Below, in pieces: positions 1 through 5,572 of a stretch of DNA of 6,681 nucleotides. Positions within the stretch are counted from its first letter, which is position 1, and every line of letters starts with the position of its first letter. The DNA comes from Acidobacteriota bacterium (GTDB taxonomy: Bacteria > Acidobacteriota > Terriglobia > Terriglobales > Acidobacteriaceae). Below the pieces are notes generated by a model, which did no database searches, was not told where the DNA came from, and saw nothing but the letters and a program-made list of their open reading frames with translations. Position numbers and translations under genes: made by a program. Where the stretch lies: positions 1-6,681 of the forward strand of contig JAEKKE010000071.1 of NCBI GenBank assembly GCA_019510535.1, given 5' to 3'.

Positions 1-576
1 CGTCGACCGCGACTCCGGCGGGGCTGCTGAACCCGCCTCCCAGCGTGCTTACACAAGCAGACGACGTGCAGGTTGAAGCCATGGTCTTGATGACGGTGGC
101 TGAGGAGTCTGCGATATAGATGTTTCCACTACTGTCGAGTGCGACTCCTGAAGGCTGAGTGTAGCCGCCGCCAACGGCGGTGACGCAACTGGAGGAAAGA
201 CAGCCTGCAGGCACGCGCCATACGGTGGCGCTGCCCCCGTCGGCGACATAGGCATTTCCGTTGCCGTCCAGTGCAACGCCTAAGGAAGTGGTAAAACCGC
301 CGCCCAGTGTGGTAACGCAGGCAGACGAGGCACAGCTCGATGACATCCGCTTGACTGCGCTATTGCCTGAGTCGGTGATATAGAGGTTGCCGGCGCCATC
401 CAGGGTAATGCTGGTGGGCTGGTTGAAACCGCCGCCTAAGGTGGTGACGCAACCTGAGTTAGTGCAGCCAACGGGAATCTTCTTAACTGTATTGTTCCCG
501 GTGTCGGCGACATAGGTGTTGCCGTTGCTGTCTACTGCCAGTCCGCCGGGATTCGAGAAGCCTCCGCCGATCCCAC
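1..576 (-). repeat. 132-bp tandem repeat encoding CX4C-containing NHL blades
   Basis: Equivalent anchor bases lie at 48, 180, 312 and 444, exactly 132 bp (44 codons) apart. Each unit encodes a blade ending in a CX4C segment followed by a VTTLGGGF-like turn. The next unit enters at the left edge, so the array continues outside the window. The copies have diverged at DNA level but keep period and reading frame exactly. Confidence 0.8.
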
Positions 577-1735
577 CCAGTGACTGCGGCAGGAAGACCA
601 ACTGTGGCCCAGTCCCGGTTCCGTATACCGACGCTGTTGCGATGACCGTGCCGGAGCCGGTGGTTAGTTCAATGCCGCCTCTACGAACCCCGGCGAAGTT
701 GGGAGTGAAAGTGACGTCGACCGTGCAGGTATCGTTGGCGCTGTAGACGTGGCTGGTTCCATTGGTGGTGCATGTCCCGGTTCCTACGTCGGCGAAATCC
801 AGGCCGGTCGCGCCTGTGGTCAGGGCGATGGGTGCGCCGATGGTGCCGCCGGTGTCGAAGGTAAAGGTCAGGCTTTGAATTCCGCTGGTGCTGCCCACCG
901 CAAGCGTATTGAAGTTCACTCCGGCGGTCTGCAGCTTCAGGACGCGGTTGTTGGAGGTATCAACGACGTAAGCAGTACCGTTCGAATCGACGGCTGCGCC
1001 GGTGGGGAAGCTTAGTCCGGTTCCCAGCGCATCAACCTGCGTATAGCTGCTGCCGTTCGGTGCGTACTTGAGCACGAGATTGTTCAGGCTGTTGGCGACG
1101 TAAAGGTTCCCGCCCCCGTCCACGGCGATACCCCAGGGGCCGCTTAGGCCGCTGCTCACCACGGTGCTCTCGGTATAGGTTCCCCCGGACAGCGCTTCCT
1201 TCAGCACACGGTTGGTGACGTTATCGGCAATGAAGACATTCCCGCTTCCGTCAACGGCAACGCCGTTGGGATTGCTGAGTCCGCTCGTCAGCGTGCTCTC
1301 GGTATAGATACCGCCGGAGAGTGTTTCCTTCAGAACGCGATTGTGGCCGGAATCGCAGACGAAGACGTTTCCATTCGCATCCACAGCGACGGAGTGAGGG
1401 GCAGCCAGTCCACTCGTCACTGTGCTTTGCGTATAGGTCCCTCCGGAAAGTGTCTCCTTCAGCACGCGATTGTTGTCATTGTCGGCGATGTAGACGTTTC
1501 CGCTGACGTCTGTCGCCACGCCAACGGGCCGGCCCAATCCGCTGCCAACATCCGCGAGATAGGTATAACCGCCACTGCCATTGGGCACATATTTGTGTAC
1601 GGAATTGTGGTCGGTATCGGCAACGTAGAGGTTTCCGCCTGCGTCCACGGCTACGCCATAGGGGCTGCTTAATCCGGTACTCACGGCGGTGCTCGACGCA
1701 TAGCTGAAGTGCGCTGTCTGCGCCCACGGGGGCAC
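1..1735 (-). CDS. NHL-repeat beta-propeller protein with internal Ig-like domain (partial, C-terminus off window)
   Basis: This frame is open from 1735 to the left edge (578 codons, no stop), so the C-terminus is missing. Six NHL blades occupy residues ~22-268, with blade cores such as GVAVDAGGNLYVADTDHN and GNVYIADNDNNRVLK. An Ig-like region follows at ~270-382, with Cys 322 and Cys 337 and the strand TCTVDVTFTP typical of ASPM/SPD-2/Hydin-like domains. A second NHL series starts at ~387. Its four complete visible blades each contain a CX4C pair: 424/429, 468/473, 512/517 and 556/561. NHL propellers generally act as binding scaffolds, and a secreted or cell-surface role is inferred; no enzymatic residues are recognisable. 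The start is uncertain. GTG at 1735 is the first start-like codon after an in-frame TGA (1754-1756), but it has no good ribosome site. The first residues, VPPWAQTAHFSY, resemble the end of a signal peptide and the start of a mature protein, so the true N-terminus may be shifted out of frame. Confidence 0.9.
   Translation of the reverse strand, partial: MPPWAQTAHFSYASSTAVSTGLSSPYGVAVDAGGNLYVADTDHNSVHKYVPNGSGGYTYLADVGSGLGRPVGVATDVSGNVYIADNDNNRVLKETLSGGTYTQSTVTSGLAAPHSVAVDANGNVFVCDSGHNRVLKETLSGGIYTESTLTSGLSNPNGVAVDGSGNVFIADNVTNRVLKEALSGGTYTESTVVSSGLSGPWGIAVDGGGNLYVANSLNNLVLKYAPNGSSYTQVDALGTGLSFPTGAAVDSNGTAYVVDTSNNRVLKLQTAGVNFNTLAVGSTSGIQSLTFTFDTGGTIGAPIALTTGATGLDFADVGTGTCTTNGTSHVYSANDTCTVDVTFTPNFAGVRRGGIELTTGSGTVIATASVYGTGTGPQLVFLPQSLGGIGGGFSNPGGLAVDSNGNTYVADTGNNTVKKIPVGCTNSGCVTTLGGGFNQPTSITLDGAGNLYITDSGNSAVKRMSSSCASSACVTTLGGGFTTSLGVALDGNGNAYVADGGSATVWRVPAGCLSSSCVTAVGGGYTQPSGVALDSSGNIYIADSSATVIKTMASTCTSSACVSTLGGGFSSPAGVAVD
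1142..1528 (-). repeat. 129-bp tandem repeat, three near-identical NHL blades
   Basis: The CCGG of a conserved block (plus strand CCGGAnAGtGtnTCCTTCAG) recurs at 1185, 1314 and 1443, a period of exactly 129 bp or 43 codons. Each copy encodes an NRVLKETLSGGTYTEST-like stretch. These three copies are more alike than the other blades of the same propeller, which suggests recent duplication within the gene. The outer limits are approximate. Confidence 0.75.
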
Positions 1736-1763
1736 AACTGACGCGGAGATGCATCAACCATCG

Positions 1764-1777
1764 CAACAACTACCTCC
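1764..1777 (-). promoter_or_regulatory. Shine-Dalgarno GGAGG with TTG start, out of frame with the NHL gene
   Basis: On the minus strand GGAGG covers 1777-1773. TTG codons follow at 1769 and 1766, the latter six bases after the motif. Reading from there gives MRWLMHL and then a frame one base off from the NHL protein. The NHL frame just downstream of its TGA reads CISASVVPPWAQTAHFSY, like the end of a signal peptide. The ribosome site and the protein would join if one base were removed (or two added) around 1743-1752. This is an inference from sequence logic; the alternative is that GTG 1735 is used. Confidence 0.4.
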
Positions 1778-1798
1778 AAGGCATAAAGCGGAAAACTA

Positions 1799-1898
1799 CC
1801 CTGATCCGGGGGTTACGAACATCTCTGAAGAAACACGTGCTGCCAGTACGTACGAACGACGCAGGACTGGGAGAGGGGTCGTAACGTTCGGATCAGGG
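1799..1898. repeat. Long imperfect inverted repeat (10+7 bp stem, 60-nt loop)
   Basis: CCCTGATCCG at 1799-1808 pairs perfectly with CGGATCAGGG at 1889-1898. After a 3-base mismatch on each side, GTTACGA (1812-1818) pairs with TCGTAAC (1879-1885). The 60 bases between (1819-1878) include short self-complementary pieces such as ACGTACGA. It lies about 65 bases upstream of the NHL coding frame and could be part of its 5' untranslated RNA or a protein-binding region. No T-run follows either arm, so it is not a standard terminator, and no known riboswitch class matched by eye. Confidence 0.55.
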
Positions 1899-2003
1899 GA
1901 ATGTCTGGCGCAAACCAGCATATCGCAGCAATGTCGCTTTCAGGACAAAACGGTGTAAGAGACCGTGCCGAAGCAGGTTCCGACCTTTTCTAGGAAATTG
2001 CCG

Positions 2004-2033
2004 TTGCTGTTCTATGCATAGATTGTCTATGAT
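2004..2033 (+). promoter_or_regulatory. padR promoter giving a probably leaderless mRNA
   Basis: The -10 candidate TATGAT (2028-2033) matches five of six bases of TATAAT. The -35 candidate TTGCTG (2004-2009) is weak, 18 bases upstream. Transcription would begin about 6-8 bases after the -10 element, at 2040-2042, and the padR ATG is at 2042. No Shine-Dalgarno lies in the bases before that ATG (ACCCAGCC). Both facts point to a leaderless transcript. This is predicted from the sequence only. Confidence 0.55.
2011..2022. promoter_or_regulatory. Palindromic operator TCTATGCATAGA, likely PadR autoregulatory site
   Basis: TCTATGCATAGA is a perfect 12-bp palindrome sitting wholly between the -35 and -10 elements. 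The half-site TCTATG recurs at 2026-2031, exactly 15 bp further on and overlapping the -10 element. PadR-family dimers commonly bind palindromic, ATG/CAT-rich sites in their own promoters. Occupancy here would block RNA polymerase, so autorepression of the padR-permease operon is the natural inference. Confidence 0.55.
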
Positions 2034-2041
2034 ACCCAGCC

Positions 2042-2383
2042 ATGAGCAGAAAAGCAGACCTGATGCCGGGCACCCTGGACATGATGATCCTCAAGACCCT
2101 GACCCGTGGTCCGTTGCACGGCTACGCCATTGCGCAGTCGATTCGGCAGATGTCGGACGAGGTGCTGACGGTGGAAGAGGGGTCGCTGTACCCGGCGTTG
2201 CAGCGTCTGTTGCTGGAGGCCTGGGTGAAGGCGGAGTGGAAGCGGACTCCGTCGAACCGTCGGGTGCGTGTCTACACGCTAACGACAACAGGCCGTAAAC
2301 AGCTAGGGGTGGAGCTGTCGCGGTTCGAGCAGATGGTTGCGGCTATCGGGCGGGTGATGCGCGATGTGGAGGTAGAGGGATGA
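2042..2383 (+). CDS. PadR-family transcriptional regulator
   Basis: The 113-residue product is a small PadR winged-helix repressor. The N-terminal signature GTLDMMILKTLTRGPLHGY (residues 10-28) is followed by helix and recognition elements around VEEGSLYPALQRL (residues 43-55) and the wing with YTLTTTGRKQL (residues 77-87). The C-terminal helix (~88-110) should form the dimer interface. Length and layout are normal for the short PadR type found beside acidobacterial permeases. ATG 2042 is chosen because the conserved N-terminus follows directly; the ATG at 2014 is in another frame. The stop overlaps the next gene's start (ATGA, 2380-2383), indicating one operon and coupled translation. It most likely represses this operon. 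The ligand is unknown. Confidence 0.93.
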   Translation: MSRKADLMPGTLDMMILKTLTRGPLHGYAIAQSIRQMSDEVLTVEEGSLYPALQRLLLEAWVKAEWKRTPSNRRVRVYTLTTTGRKQLGVELSRFEQMVAAIGRVMRDVEVEG

Positions 2384-3924
2384 GTGCTGCTGGGCGGTGG
2401 ATGAATCGGCTGCTGTTTCTGTTTCGGCGTAGCAGGTTTGAGGCTGAGCTGCGGGAAGAGATGGAGTTCCACCGCGAGCAGATCGAAGAAGAGCTGCGGT
2501 CTGATGGAACCGCCGGCCCTGAGGCTCACAGGAAGGCTGCCGTTCAGTTTGGAAATACAACACGTCTGAGAGAACGGAGCCATGACGTTGTGGCCTTTCG
2601 CTGGGAGACGGTCGTGCAGGATGTGCGGTACGCCGTGCGGCAGATGACGCATAGCCCGGGATTCGCGATTACGGCGATCCTCATGCTGGCTCTTGGTATC
2701 GGCGCGAGCGTCACCATCTTCGCGTTTGTGGACGCGGCGCTGCTTCAGCCCCTGCCCTATGCCCAGCCTGACCGACTGATGGACGTTACGGAGAGCCTGG
2801 CGCTGTTTCCGCGGGGAAATCTCTCGTATCAGGACTACCTCGACTGGAAGCGGTTGAATACGGTGTTCACTTCGCTCGAGATCTACACCGGCTCGGGCTA
2901 TCTGCTGCAGACTCCCGAAGGAACCGAAGCGGTCCCTGGAGTCAGAGTCAGCGCGGGATTCTTTCGTACGCTTGGGGTGGTTTGGCGGGCGGAGAGACGT
3001 GATCGGGCGGACCCTCAAGCTGAGCGGGGTGCCGACCACGATCGTCGGTGTGTTGCCGCCGGACTTCCAGTTTGCTCCGCGGGGAACGGCGGAGTTCTTT
3101 ACAACGGCGCAGCCAACGAACGGGTGCGAGAAACGGCGAAGCTGCCACAACCTGTACGGCATCGGTCGCCTGAAGGATGGTGTGACGGTTGCCACCGCCC
3201 TGGCCGAGATGAAAGGAATCGCGCTACAGCTGGAGCGTCAGTATCCCGACTCGAACAGGGGACAGGGTGCCAGCGTCATGCCGTTGGCGAGGGCGATCAC
3301 CGGAGATGTTCGCCCAATCCTGTTCGTGCTGTTGGGTGGCGCGGCGCTGTTGCTGCTGATTGCGTGCGTGAACGTCTCGAACCTGCTGCTGGTGCGGGCC
3401 GAGAAGCGCAGGCAGGAGATGGCGGTTCGCGGAGCGCTGGGGGCTTCGCGGGTTCGTTTGGCCAGGCAATATGTCACGGAAGGCCTGGTCCTGGTGTTGG
3501 TGGGGACTGCGGCGGGCATTGCCGTGGCCACGGTGATGATGCGTGTGCTGCACGCCATGATCTCCAAGCAGATGCTGGCCGGTATGCCGTATCTCCAGGG
3601 CATGGGGCTGACGTCGCACGTGTGGGGCTTTACCGTTACCGTAGCGTTGCTGGCGGCGGGACTGTTCTCCATCGCGCCGATTCTTCGTCTGCCGGTGGCA
3701 GCACTGCGCCAGAGCCTGAGCGACGGTGGACGTTCGGGTGGAAGCACTTTCTGGCGCCGGCTGGGGGCGAACCTGGTGATCGTGGAGGTTGCGATTGCGG
3801 TCGTTCTTCTCTCGGGCGCCGGACTGCTATCGAAGAGCCTATGGAAGATGCTGCATATCGACCTGGGCTTCGAGTCAGATCATATTGCCACGCTGTCGGT
3901 GGACCTTCCGGAAAGAGGTTTTGA
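2380..3924 (+). CDS. ADOP N-terminal fragment with out-of-frame tail (as translated from the native start)
   Basis: Translation from the native ATG would give 514 residues, but only the first ~200 (to about 2979) are permease. Residues 1-75 are the charged cytoplasmic prefix domain (FEAELREEMEFHREQIEEEL, then RKAAVQFGN). Residues ~93-118 are the first transmembrane helix (AITAILMLALGIGASVTIF). Residues ~119-199 are the start of the MacB-like periplasmic domain (LLQPLPYAQPDRL, then GVRVSAGFFRTLGV). From ~201 on the sequence is rich in Arg, Gly, Asp and Ala with no membrane segments, an out-of-frame artefact kept open by high GC. The product is unlikely to fold as a transporter. Confidence 0.45.
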   Translation: MSAAGRWMNRLLFLFRRSRFEAELREEMEFHREQIEEELRSDGTAGPEAHRKAAVQFGNTTRLRERSHDVVAFRWETVVQDVRYAVRQMTHSPGFAITAILMLALGIGASVTIFAFVDAALLQPLPYAQPDRLMDVTESLALFPRGNLSYQDYLDWKRLNTVFTSLEIYTGSGYLLQTPEGTEAVPGVRVSAGFFRTLGVVWRAERRDRADPQAERGADHDRRCVAAGLPVCSAGNGGVLYNGAANERVRETAKLPQPVRHRSPEGWCDGCHRPGRDERNRATAGASVSRLEQGTGCQRHAVGEGDHRRCSPNPVRAVGWRGAVAADCVRERLEPAAGAGREAQAGDGGSRSAGGFAGSFGQAICHGRPGPGVGGDCGGHCRGHGDDACAARHDLQADAGRYAVSPGHGADVARVGLYRYRSVAGGGTVLHRADSSSAGGSTAPEPERRWTFGWKHFLAPAGGEPGDRGGCDCGRSSLGRRTAIEEPMEDAAYRPGLRVRSYCHAVGGPSGKRF

Positions 3925-4933
3925 GAAAGACACCCAGCGGGCTCAGTTCGCACAGGCATTGCTGGACCGGATCCAGAGCCTACCAGGTGTGCAGTCAGTT
4001 GGGCTGACCACGACCCTGCCCGTCAGTTGTAACTGCAATACAGACTGGGTGCGTTTTGTCGGCAAGCCTTACAACGGCATTCACAACGAGGTGAACAATC
4101 GTGAGGTGAGCGCGGCGTTCTTCCAGACACTGCGGGCAAAGCTGGTGCGAGGGCGCCTCTTTACTCAGAGCGACGATGCCACGCATCCGAAGGTCGTGCT
4201 GGTCAACGAATCCCTCGCGAAGAAGTACTTCCCCGGTGAGGACCCTATCGGGAAGAAGATCGGCGACACGGAGCTGACGCCGAATTCGCTACGCGAGATT
4301 GTCGGCGTTGTAAGCGACATCAAAGACAGTGCGCTCGATGCGGAGGAGTGGCCCGCGGAGTACGAGGCCTTTGCGCAGGATCCGTCGCATTACTTTTCCC
4401 TCCTGGTGAGGACGTCACCGAAGCCGGAGTCGATGCTGCCGACGCTGTCGGCCGTGGTGCGAGCGCTGAATCCCGAGGCCGGCGTGGAAGATCAGACCAC
4501 GCTGGAGCAGCGGATTCACGATTCTCCCTCAGCCTGGCTGCATCGTTCGGCGGCATGGCTGATGGGCGGCTTCGCGGGTATCGCATTTCTGCTCAGCATG
4601 ATCGGGTTGTATGGAACAATCTCTTACTCGGTTAGCCAACGGAAACGCGAGATCGGCGTGCGCATGGCGTTGGGTGCACAGCGGGCAACGATTCACAACA
4701 TGATCCTGCGCGAGGCAGGTCGGCTGAGCTGCTTCGGCATCGTGGCGGGCGTTGGGTGCTCGATTGCCGGTGCAAACCTGATGGGGTCCCTACTGTTCGG
4801 CGTAAGGGCATGGGATGTAGCGACGCTGGCTGCTGTGGTGGTGCTGCTGGCGGCCGCTTCGCTGCTGGCCTGCTATCTGCCTTCCCGGCGGGCCGCAACG
4901 GTAAACCCGGTGGAGGCCTTACGGGCGGAGTAG
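2972..4933 (+). CDS. ADOP C-terminal fragment: rest of first MacB/FtsX unit plus complete second unit
   Basis: This frame is open from TTG 2972 to TAG 4931-4933 (653 codons). Residues 1-113 are the end of the first periplasmic domain (DVIGRTLKLSG, CHNLYGIGRLKDGV, YPDSNRGQGASV). The first FtsX domain spans ~115-245, with helices near 115-142, 172-195 and 217-240 and the cytoplasmic motif RQEMAVRGALGASR. A helix at ~267-290 opens the second unit, whose periplasmic domain is intact (~291-525, including YFPGEDPIGKKIG). The second FtsX domain follows at ~528-648, with KREIGVRMALGAQ and the closing PSRRAATVNPVEALRAE. TTG 2972 has no convincing ribosome site, so expression would rely on reinitiation or frameshifting. 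It is best read as part of the broken gene. Confidence 0.7.
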   Translation: MGWFGGRRDVIGRTLKLSGVPTTIVGVLPPDFQFAPRGTAEFFTTAQPTNGCEKRRSCHNLYGIGRLKDGVTVATALAEMKGIALQLERQYPDSNRGQGASVMPLARAITGDVRPILFVLLGGAALLLLIACVNVSNLLLVRAEKRRQEMAVRGALGASRVRLARQYVTEGLVLVLVGTAAGIAVATVMMRVLHAMISKQMLAGMPYLQGMGLTSHVWGFTVTVALLAAGLFSIAPILRLPVAALRQSLSDGGRSGGSTFWRRLGANLVIVEVAIAVVLLSGAGLLSKSLWKMLHIDLGFESDHIATLSVDLPERGFEKDTQRAQFAQALLDRIQSLPGVQSVGLTTTLPVSCNCNTDWVRFVGKPYNGIHNEVNNREVSAAFFQTLRAKLVRGRLFTQSDDATHPKVVLVNESLAKKYFPGEDPIGKKIGDTELTPNSLREIVGVVSDIKDSALDAEEWPAEYEAFAQDPSHYFSLLVRTSPKPESMLPTLSAVVRALNPEAGVEDQTTLEQRIHDSPSAWLHRSAAWLMGGFAGIAFLLSMIGLYGTISYSVSQRKREIGVRMALGAQRATIHNMILREAGRLSCFGIVAGVGCSIAGANLMGSLLFGVRAWDVATLAAVVVLLAAASLLACYLPSRRAATVNPVEALRAE

Positions 4934-4971
4934 AAGATCTACTCTAGCCTTATGACGGCTGATACCAGCCG
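4928..4971 (+). terminator. Two tandem stem-loops at the end of the permease gene (possible weak terminator)
   Basis: GAGTAGA (4928-4934) pairs with TCTACTC (4938-4944) around a 3-base loop and includes the permease stop codon. CGGCTG (4956-4961) pairs with CAGCCG (4966-4971) around ATAC. Neither is followed by a T-run, so an intrinsic terminator is doubtful; they may protect the 3' end of the mRNA. The remaining bases to 5158 contain no gene or promoter that I can support. Confidence 0.3.
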
Positions 4972-5158
4972 GAACGGAAGAGAAAATCCGGGGTTCTCAG
5001 GAGTCACCGCGATGCCGCCCAGCGGTTTCCAGGGCAGAGCGTTTATTCATGATCTGTAGGACAACTGCTTCCCACCCCCCAACATCTCAGTCGCCTGAAA
5101 CCGGATCGAATAAAGGCCCGGTGAGATTCCTAGTGCTTCCGGCGAAAGGTCGTTCCCT

Positions 5159-5524
5159 ATGAAAATGCCGCGTACTCTCCCATCGAAATTTGCCGTCATG
5201 GCTCTCGCCTCTTGTTTCGCGCTTCCTCTGGTCAACGCGCAAAATGCTCCTGACAACACACGTCAGAACAAAAAAGAGTCCCTTGATGCGGATCAGCAAT
5301 CGAACGCCAAATCTGATGTCCAGATAACGGCCAGCGTCCGCAAAGCGATCATGGCAGATAAGGATCTTTCAACATACGCGCACAACGTGAAGGTCATCAC
5401 GAGCAACGGGCGAGTCACACTTAAAGGCCCGGTCGAATCTGAAGAGGAGAAGAACAAAGTCTTTGCCGATGCGACTAGCGCGACCTCTGGCAAAGTGATC
5501 AATCAACTGACGGTAAAACAGTAA
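5159..5524 (+). CDS. Secreted BON-domain protein (OsmY-like)
   Basis: The 121-residue product begins with a signal peptide: basic MKMPRTLPSK, hydrophobic FAVMALASCFALPLV, and likely cleavage after NA at residue 27 (VNA/QN). A polar linker (~28-50, Gln/Asn/Lys-rich) leads to one BON domain at ~51-119, with the helix VQITASVRKAIMADKDLS, the strand NVKVITSNGRVTLKGPV and the closing VINQLTVKQ. BON domains are small alpha-beta folds of periplasmic proteins such as OsmY, linked to envelope stress and membrane contact; the role here is inferred from that family. GAAAGG, about nine bases before ATG 5159, serves as ribosome site. A second ATG two codons later is possible but would remove a lysine from the signal peptide. 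The next gene follows after 48 bases on the same strand, so the two are probably co-transcribed. Confidence 0.88.
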   Translation: MKMPRTLPSKFAVMALASCFALPLVNAQNAPDNTRQNKKESLDADQQSNAKSDVQITASVRKAIMADKDLSTYAHNVKVITSNGRVTLKGPVESEEEKNKVFADATSATSGKVINQLTVKQ

Positions 5525-5543
5525 GCCGCTTGAGACAAAATCA

Positions 5544-5559
5544 GGCTGGTTCGCCAGCC
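5544..5559 (+). other. Intercistronic stem-loop with TTCG loop
   Basis: GGCTGG (5544-5549) and CCAGCC (5554-5559) form a perfect 6-bp stem closed by TTCG. It lies between the BON gene stop and the ribosome site AGGAG (5562-5566) of the next gene. No T-run follows, so read-through is expected. It may stabilise the upstream mRNA end or modulate access to the ribosome site two bases downstream. Confidence 0.45.
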
Positions 5560-5572
5560 ATAGGAGATACAT

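Larger units (their letters stand above)
1736..2041. other. Divergent intergenic region between the NHL gene and padR
   Basis: About 306 bases separate the two divergent genes. I see no convincing protein gene; the open frames here have unlikely composition and are not supported by family resemblance. The left third carries the upstream ribosome site and possible lost start of the NHL gene. The middle carries a long imperfect inverted repeat. The right end carries the padR promoter and operator. No clear -35/-10 pair could be assigned for the NHL gene. Confidence 0.6.
2380..4933 (+). pseudogene. Acidobacterial duplicated orphan permease (ADOP, MacB/FtsX type), disrupted by internal deletion and frameshift
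   Basis: Together the two pieces cover a protein of ~850 residues with the ADOP layout: cytoplasmic prefix domain, transmembrane helix, MacB-like periplasmic domain, FtsX domain, then a second MacB-like domain and FtsX domain. The family lacks an adjacent ATPase gene, as here. GGAGG at 2368-2372, seven bases before ATG 2380, is a strong ribosome site. At ~2972-2990 the first frame reads FFRTLGV and the homologous sequence resumes one frame over as WFGGRRDVIGRTLKLSG. Normally about 30 residues lie between these motifs; in the second periplasmic domain of this same protein ~30 residues separate FFQTL from YFPGEDPIG. The loss is thus about 85-95 bp, of a length leaving remainder 2 when divided by 3. 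Elsewhere both parts are well conserved, so the lesion looks recent, or it could be a sequence error. Confidence 0.8.

Noticed and set aside
1799..1830. Resemblance of CCTGATCCGGG to the conserved core of the TPP riboswitch
   Set aside because: The other conserved TPP blocks are not in the right order or spacing, and the downstream padR operon has no link to thiamine; it is a chance match.
1749..1958. Plus-strand open frame in the divergent spacer
   Set aside because: No ribosome site, no recognisable motif, and it spans the inverted repeat and the opposite-strand start region of the NHL gene.
2972..2990. Programmed ribosomal frameshift to explain the split permease
   Set aside because: No slippery heptamer with a downstream structure is evident, and about 30 conserved residues are missing at the junction; a deletion explains both facts and a simple frameshift does not.
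2272..3195. Long minus-strand open frame (307 codons) opposite padR and the permease
   Set aside because: Composition is Pro/Arg/Ser-rich without family resemblance, and it lies antisense to conserved coding sequence; it is a high-GC shadow.
5047..5259. Minus-strand open frame ending GLYSIRFQATEMLGGGKQLSYRS
   Set aside because: Part of it reads plausibly as a beta-strand-rich protein, but it overlaps the signal-peptide end of the well-supported BON gene on the opposite strand and has no recognised family or ribosome site.
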